Shown: positions 1-8,199 of the stretch, piece by piece
How positions within the stretch are numbered: the first letter of the stretch is position 1
Layout of the letters: every line of letters begins with the position of its first letter
Assembly: GCA_038116745.1 (NCBI GenBank)
Contig: JAYODW010000039.1
Span: forward strand, 1 to 41,473
Reading direction: 5' to 3'
Length of the DNA stretch: 41,473 bases
Origin: JAYODW01 sp038116745
Lineage (GTDB): Bacteria > Pseudomonadota > Gammaproteobacteria > Ga0077536
Position numbers and translations under genes: made by a program
The notes under the pieces: generated by a model
The model's database searches: none
The model's input: only the letters and a program-made list of their open reading frames with translations
What the model was told of the DNA's origin: nothing

Positions 1-602
1 TCCAGATACGACCCGTTGACGAAGTAGTTGAGCGCGCCCGCCTGCCCGCCGGTCTTGAACTGGTAGCGCTCGAAGTCGTAGCTCCCCAGACTGACGCCGG
101 CCTCCACGAACGGAATCTCGGTTCCCGACTGGGTGAAAATGTTGACCACGCCGCCGGCGGAAGAGCCATACAGCGCGGAAGCAGGCCCGCGGATGACCTC
201 AATGCGTTCAACACTGGCCAGATCCAGATCGTCCAGCGCGGTCTGGCCATCAGGCGCTGTCGCAGGAATACCATCGATGTAAACCTTGAGCCCACGGATC
301 CCGAACGCGGAGCGCGAGCCAAAACCTCTGATGGACATACGCAAATCCCGCGAGGCGTTGTAGGCGCTGGTGATATAGACACCGGGGATCCGGTTCATGG
401 ACTCGTTCAATCCGATTAACTGGCGACGCTGGACGTCGTCGCTATCGACAATGCTGACCGACATCGGGATATCCAGAATGTCACGCTCGACCCGGGTCGC
501 GGTCACAGTGACTTCTTCCAGAGCTTGGGTGGGTCCTGCCACAAGCAGCGCAAGGCAGGGGGCTAATTTAGAGAGTTGTAGTTTTCTTCGCTCAAGCGAC
601 AC
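1..602 (-). CDS. TonB-dependent outer-membrane receptor, N-terminal part (PqqU/YncD-like)
   Basis: This is the first 200 codons of an outer-membrane, TonB-energised uptake receptor; the barrel lies beyond the window edge. I place the start at a GTG (602-600) because AAAGGAG sits six bases upstream. The first ~30 residues form a signal peptide (basic SLERRK, then a hydrophobic stretch, cleavage near TQA-LEE). A TonB-box-like EEVTVTATR follows, then the plug domain with IRGFGSRSAFG, VYIDGIPA, DLASVERIEVIRGPASALYG and GGVVNI. The RGFGSR...GIRGLKVYIDGIPATAPDGQ pattern recalls E. coli YncD/PqqU, the PQQ receptor, but a plug alone cannot fix the substrate. It follows the MFS-SDR operon on the same strand after a 209-base leader containing hairpins. 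Membership of the TonB-receptor family is certain; the ligand is inference. Confidence 0.9.
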   Translation of the reverse strand, partial: MSLERRKLQLSKLAPCLALLVAGPTQALEEVTVTATRVERDILDIPMSVSIVDSDDVQRRQLIGLNESMNRIPGVYITSAYNASRDLRMSIRGFGSRSAFGIRGLKVYIDGIPATAPDGQTALDDLDLASVERIEVIRGPASALYGSSAGGVVNIFTQSGTEIPFVEAGVSLGSYDFERYQFKTGGQAGALNYFVNGSYL

Positions 603-811
603 CGCTGTCTCCTTTCTTGCGGACAGCCCGGCACCTGCCGCCGGGCAAACGGTTCCTAGGAGCAAGATTCAGGCCGCACTGCATCAGTGCGCCGCACACG
701 CCGGAAATAAGCCGATCGTTGGTCAGCGCGCCTTCGCGGCCGATTATTTAATGGCTGCGTACAGCCGGGTTCCCGGAAGAGCTGGCTGAAAAAAACCAGC
801 CAGGAGCGGGA
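603..811 (-). promoter_or_regulatory. Structured leader upstream of the TonB-dependent receptor
   Basis: This 209-base stretch has no gene. Read on the minus strand it holds three perfect hairpins: 782-803 (7-bp stem CTGGCTG/CAGCCAG with a T-rich loop, just after the upstream stop), 675-691 (CGCACTG-3-nt loop-CAGTGCG) and 626-646 (GCCCGGC-7-nt loop-GCCGGGC), ending 23 bases before the GTG start. The first may terminate the upstream operon, although its T-run lies in the loop rather than after the stem. The others could be a cis-regulatory RNA. I looked for a cobalamin-riboswitch B12 box and for TPP-type conserved sequence and found neither. No Fur box is obvious. That hairpins exist is seen directly; a regulatory role is inference. 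Confidence 0.4.
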
Positions 812-1282
812 TCAGAGAGCGTCTGGCGCCACGTTCCGCTGCAGCCGCCTCTCCACACGTTCGAGGCTGTCGTCCCACAGCGCCCGCTCCAGGTTGAGAA
901 CCTCCGCCTCGAGTTCGTCGAGCCGGACGCAGTCCACCGGCGGCTTAGCCAGAACGGCAAATACCTGCGCCATCAGTGCGGAGCGCTGATCCTCACGCTC
1001 GTTGACCGCCGGAGAGTCCGCCAGGCTCAGGGTGAACTGCTCCCAATCACCCTGCGTCCAACGCTCCTGCTCAGCGAGGTCCTGAAGCCGGATCTGAAGT
1101 TGGTTTTCGCCTTCGTTGTCGATCGCCTCAAGCGCTTCGAAAATTTCCTGAGGCCGCTCTTCATCGCAGCGCTCTCCAGCCACCGCCGCAGAGACAGCGA
1201 CGCCGCCCGCCAGAACAAGAGCGGCAACCAACATGATGATTTCCAGCGGCCGCCACATGGTCAATTCCAGCCGGTCAATCAT
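812..1282 (-). CDS. Small membrane-anchored protein of unknown function
   Basis: This 156-residue protein matches no family I recognise. The start ATG at 1282-1280 overlaps the stop of the upstream SDR gene as ATGA, which points to translational coupling; a second Met nine residues on (MWRPLEI) is possible. One hydrophobic segment (about residues 12-36, LEIIMLVAALVLAGGVAVSAAVA) acts as a membrane anchor or uncleaved signal. The remainder is acidic and predicted helical (QEIFEALEAIDNEGENQLQI..., LDELEAEVLNLERALWDD), with two widely spaced cysteines (CDEERP and DCVRL). It is probably exported to the periplasmic side. It is the last gene of the MFS-SDR operon, so a role linked to that transporter or reductase is possible but unproven. 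Confidence 0.7.
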   Translation of the reverse strand: MIDRLELTMWRPLEIIMLVAALVLAGGVAVSAAVAGERCDEERPQEIFEALEAIDNEGENQLQIRLQDLAEQERWTQGDWEQFTLSLADSPAVNEREDQRSALMAQVFAVLAKPPVDCVRLDELEAEVLNLERALWDDSLERVERRLQRNVAPDAL

Positions 1283-2067
1283 TTTGGCGCGGACGGCTGG
1301 TAATAACCGAACGCAGTCCACCCGCCGTCCAGCACCAGCGTCTCGCCCGTCATGAACGCGGCGTCCTCGCTCGCGATGTAGCGCACTGCACGCGCGACAT
1401 CTTCGATTCGGCCGAGCCGACGCTGCGGCGTGCGTTTTTCGAGGTCCCGCAGGATGAGCTTGCCGTCTTCTACCAACTGGTCAATCAGATCGGTCCGGAT
1501 GTAGCCGGGCGCGATGCAGTTCACACGGATGTTCAGGCGCGCCCATTCAATCGCCATGACACGGGTCATGTGATCCACCGCCGCCTTGGAGGTGCAGTAG
1601 CCCAGGGTTGCGGGGAAGGCATTGCGGCCCAGCACAGATCCTATATTGATGATGTTGCCGCCACCGTTCTCTTTCATCTGGCGCGCGGCGGCCTGCGCAC
1701 AGAGAAAAATCGATTTGCAGTTGACGTCCATGTGCCGGTCCCAGCTCTCCTCGGTCATATCCAGCGTCATCATGGGCTCCGAAATCCCGGCGTTGTTGAC
1801 CAGAATCTCTGCCGGACCGAACGTTTCACCGATCTCTTCAAACAGGGCGCGGACGGAATCTCCGCGCTCTACCAGAGCGCCGAAGGCTTGGGCGTTGCCT
1901 CCGCCTGCGCGAATACTCTCGACGACCGCAGACGCGTTCTCGGCCCGGGTTGCGACACAGGCAACCCGCGCGCCCAGTCGCCCGAGTTCCTCGGCAATGC
2001 CGCGGCCGATCCCCCGGCTCGCGCCGGTTACTACGGCTACCTTGTCTGCAAACTCGTTTTCGCTCAC
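1279..2067 (-). CDS. Short-chain dehydrogenase/reductase (SDR family)
   Basis: A classical cytosolic SDR of 262 residues that probably reduces or oxidises an alcohol/ketone with NAD(P)H. The Rossmann motif TGASRGIG lies near residue 12, NNAG near 90, the catalytic Ser is in NIGSVLG and the YCTSK (YxxxK) pair near 158; the C terminus has the usual GETLVLDGGW. The GTG start (2067-2065) is chosen because AAAGGA lies eight bases upstream and the N terminus then begins just before the first beta strand. A longer open frame runs back into the MFS gene but has no support. It begins 11 bases after the MFS stop and overlaps the next gene by ATGA, so the three form one operon. The substrate cannot be read from sequence. 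Confidence 0.92.
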   Translation of the reverse strand: MSENEFADKVAVVTGASRGIGRGIAEELGRLGARVACVATRAENASAVVESIRAGGGNAQAFGALVERGDSVRALFEEIGETFGPAEILVNNAGISEPMMTLDMTEESWDRHMDVNCKSIFLCAQAAARQMKENGGGNIINIGSVLGRNAFPATLGYCTSKAAVDHMTRVMAIEWARLNIRVNCIAPGYIRTDLIDQLVEDGKLILRDLEKRTPQRRLGRIEDVARAVRYIASEDAAFMTGETLVLDGGWTAFGYYQPSAPK

Positions 2068-2078
2068 CTGCGCGTCCT

Positions 2079-3374
2079 TTAAGTTGTCGACTGTCTGCCC
2101 GTCGGCGGCCGGCGGCAGAGTAACCCCGCCGCAAGGATGCCGCCAATTGCCAGACCGCTGAGCAGCAGGAAGTAATGCTGATGCCCGGCCAGCCCCGGCG
2201 CCGCGTCCAGCAACCGTCCGGCAAGCGGGGCGAAGAAGATGTCCGGCGTGAATCCAACGACCGACACCAGACCGGTCGCTGCACCTGTCAGATGGCGCGG
2301 CACGCCACCTTCCTCGAACAGGCCGAAGTAGATCCCGCGCAGCGCGAATACAGCGACTGCGCTGCACAGCAGATTTGCCATGATCAGGGTGACCGGCAAG
2401 CTGACCGGGCTGATTACCGCGAGGACGCCGTAACAGACCGCGAGTAGACAGAACAGGGCCGTGCTTAGGCGCGACAAACCGACACGGTCGGCGAGCAGAC
2501 CAGCGAGCAGGGCCGCAACCGGGCGCAGATAGGCGTTAGCCGTCGCAAAGAACGCAGCCTCTGTTTCGCTCAGGTGCAGGACTTCGAAAGCATACAGCGC
2601 GAAGTTATCCAGGCCCTTGAAGCCGCAGTAAGCGCACACAATGACTACAGCCTGCAGCCATAGCGAGGGATAGCGCAGCAATTGCATCACTGCGGCAAGG
2701 CCTGGGGCTGAGCCGCTTCCACGCGTACTCCCGGAAGGTAGCGCCCACCACGCAAAAACGGCGGCTAGGGCCGTCGCCGCCGCATAAAACACAGCCACCC
2801 GGCTGAGCCCGTCGGCGCGCTCCGTCGCCGACAGCGCCGCGCCCGGGAGTTCGGGTTCGAACACCAGCACCGCCGCCGTGGCGAACACGGCGGAAACCAG
2901 GCCGCGCCCGCCGTCGAGGATCCCGAACGCGCGTCCCTGGGCAGCAGCGCCACCCCAGTCGCGCACCGCGCAGATCATGGCGCCCCAGAACAGGAGAATC
3001 GTGGTCAGGCCCCAGTAGGCGTAAAGCAGCCCGAGCCCTCGCGGACCGGGCAGCGCAGCCATGAACAGGCCGCCGGCCGCCGTCGCCAGCAGGGAGCCCA
3101 CGATCAACAGCCGCGGCGGCAGACGGTCTGCCAGCAGCCCGCCCGGGAAATACGCCAGCATTGCGGTGATCCCGTAGACAGCGAACACGTCGCCGAGCTC
3201 GGTGTTACTCAGCCCCAGCCCTTCCAGAAAAGACGGCCGGAAGTAGCGCGGCAGATGGAACGGCAGGCTGAAAATCATCTCGCCGGCCAGTACCAGCGCG
3301 CACATGATGACCACCCGGGAGCGCCCGCTGACTGCTGCTTCTGTCATGCGCGGCATTGTACGCAGGCCGCTCAT
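2079..3374 (-). CDS. MFS transporter (major facilitator superfamily)
   Basis: An inner-membrane carrier of about 431 residues with roughly 12 hydrophobic segments in two halves. The loop after the second helix reads GGLLADRLPPR, a form of the MFS loop motif, and its counterpart in the second half is LLAGLLADRVGLSR. It is likely a proton-coupled transporter; family and fold are clear but the substrate is not. The N terminus is uncertain. The first ATG (3374) has GGGGA directly abutting it, too close for normal initiation. An internal ATG (3347) lies seven bases after a TACAAT -10-like hexamer and could be a leaderless start giving 422 residues. The SDR gene follows 11 bases downstream, and the gene is divergent from the acyl-CoA ligase. 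Confidence 0.9.
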   Translation of the reverse strand: MSGLRTMPRMTEAAVSGRSRVVIMCALVLAGEMIFSLPFHLPRYFRPSFLEGLGLSNTELGDVFAVYGITAMLAYFPGGLLADRLPPRLLIVGSLLATAAGGLFMAALPGPRGLGLLYAYWGLTTILLFWGAMICAVRDWGGAAAQGRAFGILDGGRGLVSAVFATAAVLVFEPELPGAALSATERADGLSRVAVFYAAATALAAVFAWWALPSGSTRGSGSAPGLAAVMQLLRYPSLWLQAVVIVCAYCGFKGLDNFALYAFEVLHLSETEAAFFATANAYLRPVAALLAGLLADRVGLSRLSTALFCLLAVCYGVLAVISPVSLPVTLIMANLLCSAVAVFALRGIYFGLFEEGGVPRHLTGAATGLVSVVGFTPDIFFAPLAGRLLDAAPGLAGHQHYFLLLSGLAIGGILAAGLLCRRPPTGRQSTT

Positions 3375-3398
3375 TCCCCGACGGCCGCAACGATTTTC

Positions 3399-3404
3399 TA
3401 TACT
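3399..3404 (+). promoter_or_regulatory. Candidate -10 element for the acyl-CoA ligase gene
   Basis: TATACT lies 33 bases before the ligase ATG, in the 62-base divergent spacer. It predicts a short leader of about 26 bases that includes the AGGGGAA ribosome-binding site. No convincing -35 is present, so this is a candidate only. Confidence 0.35.
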
Positions 3405-3436
3405 CCCGCCTCAATTAATGATGGCAGGGGAACAAC

Positions 3437-5065
3437 ATGGCGGAGTGGTACACCAAGAAAACGTTCGGCTCGCTCGCAGACACCATGGCCGAGCGCTTCG
3501 GCGAGCGCGAGGCTCTGGTCTTCGGCGACGACCGCTACACGTTCAGCGATGTACGCGACCGCATTGACGCCGTGGCGAAAGGCCTGATCGCGCTCGGTGT
3601 GGGTCATGGCGACCACGTCGCGCTGTGGATGATGAACCGGCCGGAATGGATCTTCTGCATGTACGCGCTCGCCCGGATCGGCGCGGTACAGGTACCCGTC
3701 AATACGCGCTTCCGAACCAACGATCTGGCCTACCTGCTGAAACAGTCCGACACCCGCTACCTCATCACCCACGACGTCTCTGGACCGGTCGACTACCTGG
3801 GCATGGTCCGCGAGGTGGTGAAACTGCCGGAGCTCGGCGAGGACATTGAGGATCCGGAGTTCCCCGAGCTGCGCGGGACGGTCATTCTGGGCGCCTCGGG
3901 CCATACGGGGTGTGTCGGCTTCGACGACCTCATCGCGCGTGGCGCAAGCGTCGAGGAGACGACCCTGCGCGCCCGCATTGATGCAGTCGACCCGGATGAC
4001 CCGGTGTTCATCATGTACACCTCCGGGACCACCGGCTTTCCCAAAGGCGTCATGCATAACCACATCATGCTGCGCCTGATCGAGGAGCGGGCGTTCCGCC
4101 TCGGGGTGACTGAGAACGACACCATCCTGAACTACCTGCCGCTGTTCCACCTGTTTTCCTATTCGGAAGGCGCATTGCTGTCCATGCTGACCGGCGCGCG
4201 TCAGATCCTGACGGAAGTTTTCGATGCCGAAGAGAGCATCCGCCAGATCGAGCGCGAGAAAGTGACCCTGCTGAATGGCTTCGATACCCACCTCAAGGAC
4301 CTGTCGGAAGCGCAGGAAAAACTGCACGGCAATCTGGCCAGCCTGCGCTGTGGTCTGTTCGCCGCAGGCATGCAGAGCTCGGTCGGGATCTGCCGCAAAG
4401 CGGCTGAGACGCTGGCCCCGCTGATCACGGTGACCGGGTACGGCATGAGCGAAATGGGGGCGGGCACGCTGGTCGGATCGCTTGGCGACACGCTGGAGCA
4501 GCGCACGGAATCCTCGGGCTACTGCGCACCGGGTTACGAGGTGCGCATCATTGACCCCGAAACTCGGCAGGAACAGCCGGTCGGCGTGGCGGGCGAGATC
4601 GTCATGCGTGGCTATGGCCTCATGCTGGGCTACTACAACAAGCCCGAGGCGACCGCCGCGAGCTACGACGAAGATGGGTGGTTCCACACCGGCGACACCG
4701 GGCACCGGCGCGCTGACGGCTATATCCGCTTTCTCGGGCGCTACAAGGACATGCTCAAGGTGGGTGGCGAAAACGTCGACCCGATGGAGGTCGAGGGTCT
4801 GCTGCTGCAGACCGCGGGGATCCAGCAGGTCGCAGTGGTTGGCCTGCCGGACGAGCGCCTGGCCGAAGTACCCGTCGCCTTCGTGCAACGGCGGACCGGT
4901 GCGGACATCAGCGCGGACGAAGTCATCGGCGCCTGTCGCGGCAAGGTCGCCACGTTCAAGATCCCGCGCCACGTGCTGTTCGTCGACGAATTCCCGATGA
5001 CCGCCTCGGGCAAGATAAAAAAAGCCGAGCTGCGCGAGCAGGCCAAACGCGACCTCGCCGACTGA
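3437..5065 (+). CDS. AMP-forming acyl-CoA synthetase/ligase (ANL superfamily)
   Basis: Activates a carboxylic acid to its CoA thioester through an acyl-adenylate. The 542-residue length is normal. The phosphate-binding loop YTSGTTGFPKG begins at residue 194. Further motifs are GYGMSEMGAGT (~334), the ATP-binding GWFHTGDTG (~415), the hinge GRYKDMLKVGGENVDPMEVE (~433) and the C-terminal catalytic lysine in PMTASGKIKKAEL (~525). The start is supported by AGGGGAAC a few bases upstream. Domain order is the large N-terminal AMP-binding domain followed by the mobile C-terminal domain. Two acyl-CoA dehydrogenases follow, one on each strand, so it probably feeds a beta-oxidation-like route. The acid substrate (fatty, aromatic or alicyclic) cannot be told from sequence. 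Confidence 0.94.
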   Translation: MAEWYTKKTFGSLADTMAERFGEREALVFGDDRYTFSDVRDRIDAVAKGLIALGVGHGDHVALWMMNRPEWIFCMYALARIGAVQVPVNTRFRTNDLAYLLKQSDTRYLITHDVSGPVDYLGMVREVVKLPELGEDIEDPEFPELRGTVILGASGHTGCVGFDDLIARGASVEETTLRARIDAVDPDDPVFIMYTSGTTGFPKGVMHNHIMLRLIEERAFRLGVTENDTILNYLPLFHLFSYSEGALLSMLTGARQILTEVFDAEESIRQIEREKVTLLNGFDTHLKDLSEAQEKLHGNLASLRCGLFAAGMQSSVGICRKAAETLAPLITVTGYGMSEMGAGTLVGSLGDTLEQRTESSGYCAPGYEVRIIDPETRQEQPVGVAGEIVMRGYGLMLGYYNKPEATAASYDEDGWFHTGDTGHRRADGYIRFLGRYKDMLKVGGENVDPMEVEGLLLQTAGIQQVAVVGLPDERLAEVPVAFVQRRTGADISADEVIGACRGKVATFKIPRHVLFVDEFPMTASGKIKKAELREQAKRDLAD

Positions 5066-5127
5066 GCCTGCTCCGGTGCTCCGATCTGGCGGCGCTGCCC
5101 CGGCGTCGAGCCGGCGCGCGCTGCCGC

Positions 5128-5133
5128 TAGAAT
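5128..5133 (+). promoter_or_regulatory. Candidate -10 element before the first acyl-CoA dehydrogenase
   Basis: GC-TAGAAT resembles the TGCTAG-type -10 elements seen before other genes here. Transcription would begin near 5140, which favours the ATG at 5161 (with ACGAGAG upstream) over the ATG at 5146. Confidence 0.35.
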
Positions 5134-5160
5134 CCCCCCTCCAGAATGACGAGAGACCAC

Positions 5161-6372
5161 ATGAACTACGCTGATATCACCGCGAGCCCCGAAGCCCTGC
5201 GCACCCAGCTGCAGGCGTTCATGGACCAGCACGTGTACCCCAACGAGCGCCTCTACCACGAGCAGCTGCATGCGCTGCCCAACCGCTTTGCCACCGTCCC
5301 GCTGATGGAAGAGCTGAAAGACAAAGCGCGCGACGAAGGTCTGTGGAACCTGTTCGTGCCGCGCTCCCATGGCGGACTATCCAACGTGGATTACGCACCG
5401 CTGGCCGAGATCATGGGACGGGTTTCCTGGGCGCCGGAGATCTTCAACTGCAACGCGCCCGATACCGGCAACATGGAAGTGTTCATGAAATACGGCACCG
5501 AGGAACAGCGCCAGGCCTGGCTGCAGCCGCTGCTGGCCGGCGAGATCCGCTCGTCGTACGCCATGACCGAGCCCGACGTCGCCTCCAGTGATGCCACCAA
5601 CGTGCAGACCTCGATCCGGCGGGAGGGCGACAGCTACGTCATCAACGGCCGCAAATGGTTTATCACCAACGCGATGTACGAGCGCACGAAGATCTTCATC
5701 GTCATGGGCAAGTCCGATCCCGACAACCCCAACCGCCATCTGCAGCAGAGCCAGGTGCTGGTGCCCAAGAACACGCCCGGGGTCACCATCGTGCGTCCGC
5801 TGACTACTCTCGGCTACGACGACGCGCCCCTGGGACACGCCGAGGTTCTGTTCGAAGATGTCCGCGTGCCGGCCGAGAACATTCTGCTCGGTGAAGGCCG
5901 CGGCTTTGAGATCGCGCAGGGACGCCTCGGACCGGGTCGGATCCATCACTGCATGCGTCTGATCGGCTGCGCCCAGCGTGCACTCGAATTTGCGTGCCGC
6001 CGCGCGGTATCGCGCTCAACGTTCGGCAAGACTCTGGCTGAACATCAATCCGTGCTGGAAGACATCGCGAAGAGCTTCAGCGAGATCGAGCAGGCCCGTT
6101 TGCTCACCCTGAAGACCGCCGCCCGCATGGACGAGGTCGGTGCCAAGGACGCGCGCGACCTCATTGCCGCCGCTAAGATCACCGTGCCGCTGATGGCCCA
6201 GACAGTGATTGATCGCTGCATGCAGATCCATGGCGCCGGCGGCTTGACCGGCGATTACTTCATGGCGGAGGCGTTCAATTACGCGCGCTGGTGCCGCCAG
6301 GCTGACGGCCCTGACCAGGTGCACATGATGGCGCTCGGCAAGCAGATCGTGCGCCGCTACGCGGACAGCTGA
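5161..6372 (+). CDS. Acyl-CoA dehydrogenase, ACAD10/11-like
   Basis: A flavoprotein expected to introduce an alpha-beta double bond into an acyl-CoA, passing electrons to ETF. The 403 residues include the FAD/substrate motifs YAMTEPDVASSD and WFITNA and the arginine-rich segment RRAVSRSTFGKTLAEHQ. The C-terminal QADGPDQVHMMALGKQ is typical of the ACAD10/11 branch, in which Asp (here D382) occupies the catalytic-base position. I chose the ATG at 5161 because ACGAGAG lies upstream; an ATG at 5146 would add five residues without a ribosome-binding site. It follows the ligase by 95 bases with its own candidate promoter and converges on the next dehydrogenase. Chain length and structure of the substrate are unknown. 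Confidence 0.93.
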   Translation: MNYADITASPEALRTQLQAFMDQHVYPNERLYHEQLHALPNRFATVPLMEELKDKARDEGLWNLFVPRSHGGLSNVDYAPLAEIMGRVSWAPEIFNCNAPDTGNMEVFMKYGTEEQRQAWLQPLLAGEIRSSYAMTEPDVASSDATNVQTSIRREGDSYVINGRKWFITNAMYERTKIFIVMGKSDPDNPNRHLQQSQVLVPKNTPGVTIVRPLTTLGYDDAPLGHAEVLFEDVRVPAENILLGEGRGFEIAQGRLGPGRIHHCMRLIGCAQRALEFACRRAVSRSTFGKTLAEHQSVLEDIAKSFSEIEQARLLTLKTAARMDEVGAKDARDLIAAAKITVPLMAQTVIDRCMQIHGAGGLTGDYFMAEAFNYARWCRQADGPDQVHMMALGKQIVRRYADS

Positions 6373-6399
6373 GCCCGGCTCCCTGCGGACCGCAACGAC

Positions 6400-7548
6400 T
6401 CAGTTCAGTTCAAGGTAGTTTTTCTCCAGAGCGCGGGCGATAACCACGTTCTGGATTTCGGTTGCGCCATCCAGGTACTGCGCAAGCTTCGCCGCCGCGA
6501 GGTGTCGCGCGAGCGGATAGTCACGCAGCATGCCCGCTGCCCCCATGACCTGCGCGCAGTCGGCGATGCGCGCAAACGCCACGCGGGTAGCGAACTTCTT
6601 CGCATGCGCTGCTGCCAGGGAAAAACCGCTCCCGCCATCTACTGCGGCAACGGCCGCGCGCACCAGTCCGCGCGCAGCCTCAAGGTCTGTTGCCGCGTCG
6701 GCCAGCATCCACTGCACGCCCTGCTGTTCGGCCAGCGCGCCGCCGAAGGCCTGGCGCTTGCGCGTGTAGCGCAAGGCTTCGGACAGCGCGCGCGCCAGGG
6801 TGCCGCACGACATCGCGGCTACCGCGACGCGCGCGATATCGATCCCCTCCAGCGCGCGGCGCAGGCCTTCTCCGGGCGCAAACAGCTGCTGGGTGTTATC
6901 GAGCAGGCAGCCTTCAAAGGAGATGACACCGGCCCCGAGGGCGTGGCCGCCGATGATTTCGTGGCAGCCGTCGTGAAAAACGCCTTCCTGCTCACGCTCA
7001 ACCAGGAAAGCAGCAACCCCGCGCGCCCCGGCTCCCGGTTCGGTCTGCGCGTAAACGCAGAGCACATCCGCCTGCAGGCTGTTGCTCACCCAGGCCTTTG
7101 AACCCTCCAGCCGCCAGCCACCGGCTTGCGGAATGGCGCTGGTCTGCAGCGCCTGCGCGTCACTGCCAACTCCGGGTTCGGTCAGCAGAAAAGCGCCGAT
7201 GGAGCGGCCCTCGAGCATGCCGGGCAGGAAGCGCTCACGTTGCGCGACTGATCCCGCCGCGGCAATCGCGGCGGCCAGATTGTTGTGCACGACCAGGGCA
7301 AAGGCCGACGCCAGACAGTGGCGGGCGAGCACCTCAACGACCTCGGCGAACTCACCCAGCGACAACCCGGCGCCGCCGTCAGCGGTCGCCACCCGCAGTC
7401 CGCAAAGGCCGTGTGCGGCGGCGGCCTCGAAATAATCGCGCGGCAGGGTGCCGCCGAACTCCCAGGTCTCAGCGTCCGGTTCGATGACCTCGCGACCGAA
7501 TGTTCTGGCCGCCTTGAGAACCTGCGCGGCATCCACCGGCTGCGTCAT
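6400..7548 (-). CDS. Acyl-CoA dehydrogenase family protein
   Basis: A 382-residue FAD-dependent acyl-CoA dehydrogenase. Visible landmarks are FLLTEPGVGSDAQAL (flavin/substrate loop), KAWVSNS, YTRKRQAFGGALAEQQ and the C-terminal LDGATEIQNVVIAR. In the last motif the usual catalytic Glu of the IYEGT-type sequence is Asp (D360), so the base is either shortened or located elsewhere. Its ATG overlaps the stop of the upstream gamma-carbonic-anhydrase-like gene as ATGA, so the two are translationally coupled, an unusual pairing. It converges with the ACAD10/11-like gene, with only 27 bases between the stops and no clear terminator. The substrate is unknown; a role alongside the acyl-CoA ligase is inferred from position. 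Confidence 0.93.
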   Translation of the reverse strand: MTQPVDAAQVLKAARTFGREVIEPDAETWEFGGTLPRDYFEAAAAHGLCGLRVATADGGAGLSLGEFAEVVEVLARHCLASAFALVVHNNLAAAIAAAGSVAQRERFLPGMLEGRSIGAFLLTEPGVGSDAQALQTSAIPQAGGWRLEGSKAWVSNSLQADVLCVYAQTEPGAGARGVAAFLVEREQEGVFHDGCHEIIGGHALGAGVISFEGCLLDNTQQLFAPGEGLRRALEGIDIARVAVAAMSCGTLARALSEALRYTRKRQAFGGALAEQQGVQWMLADAATDLEAARGLVRAAVAAVDGGSGFSLAAAHAKKFATRVAFARIADCAQVMGAAGMLRDYPLARHLAAAKLAQYLDGATEIQNVVIARALEKNYLELN

Positions 7549-8084
7549 GCGCGGCGGTCAGCACGGTCCTGGGCGACCAGCCCTTCACGGAAACGCCGCG
7601 CGTTTTCGACGTAGCGGTTGACCAGCTCGCGCGTATAGGCGATCTGCTCCGCGCTCGCCTGACGCACCACGCGCCCGGGCGTGCCCAGCACCAGGCTGCC
7701 GTCGGGGATCTCCTTGCCCTCGGTCACCAGAGCGCCCGCACCGATCAGGCAGTTAGCGCCAATCTTCGCACCGTTGAGAATGACGGCATTGATGCCGACA
7801 AGGCTGTTCTCCCCGATCGTGCAGCCGTGCACCATTGCTTTGTGTCCGATCAGACAACCGTCGGCAATGGTAAGTGGATACCCGGGATCGGTATGCAGAA
7901 CGGCGAGGTCCTGAACGTTGGTGCGCGCGCCGATCACAATGGGCTCGTTGTCACCGCGTACGACAGCGCCAAACCAGACGCTGGCCTCATGCATCAGACG
8001 CACTGTGCCGATGACGCTGGCACTGTCGGCGACAAAGTACTCACCGTCGGCTTCCACGCGCCGGTCCTGTAACTGGAAAATCAA
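7545..8084 (-). CDS. Gamma-carbonic-anhydrase-like hexapeptide-repeat protein (YrdA/PaaY type)
   Basis: A left-handed beta-helix protein of 179 residues, presumably a cytosolic trimer. Hexapeptide repeats run from ADSASVIGTV to LVTEGKEIPDGSLVLGTPGR. The three zinc-ligand histidines of the gamma-CA family are visible in LHTDPG, GHKAMVHG (two), and the RGDNEPI motif is conserved. I start it at a TTG (8084-8082) because GGAGGTGGAG lies just upstream and the protein then begins IFQLQDRR, as relatives do; a longer frame from 8117 has no ribosome-binding site. PaaY relatives are thioesterases in aromatic catabolism and other members are carbonic anhydrases. ATGA coupling to an acyl-CoA dehydrogenase favours a CoA-ester role here, but that is inference. 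Confidence 0.9.
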   Translation of the reverse strand: MIFQLQDRRVEADGEYFVADSASVIGTVRLMHEASVWFGAVVRGDNEPIVIGARTNVQDLAVLHTDPGYPLTIADGCLIGHKAMVHGCTIGENSLVGINAVILNGAKIGANCLIGAGALVTEGKEIPDGSLVLGTPGRVVRQASAEQIAYTRELVNRYVENARRFREGLVAQDRADRRA

Positions 8085-8163
8085 GGCTCTCCACCTCCGG
8101 TCTGAACGGCGCGCCACGATACCGTCTTCGCTGCGCAGCGGACAACACCGGCACGCGATGCAC

Positions 8164-8172
8164 TGTTACGCT
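8164..8172 (+). promoter_or_regulatory. Candidate extended -10 element before acyl-CoA dehydrogenase
   Basis: TG-T-TACGCT lies 27 bases before the ATG at 8200. Transcription from about 8179 would give a short leader that includes ACGAGGAG. No clear -35 is seen, as is normal for extended -10 promoters. Confidence 0.35.
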
Positions 8173-8199
8173 TTGCGCGCCTGACGAGGAGAACCGCAG

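Noticed and set aside
603..811. Cobalamin or TPP riboswitch upstream of the TonB receptor
   Set aside because: Some GGGAA-like sequence exists but the B12 box and the TPP core motifs are absent.
3398..4972. A 524-residue minus-strand ORF opposite the acyl-CoA ligase
   Set aside because: Composition-driven antisense frame in GC-rich DNA; its sequence has no domain and the plus-strand ligase motifs are complete.
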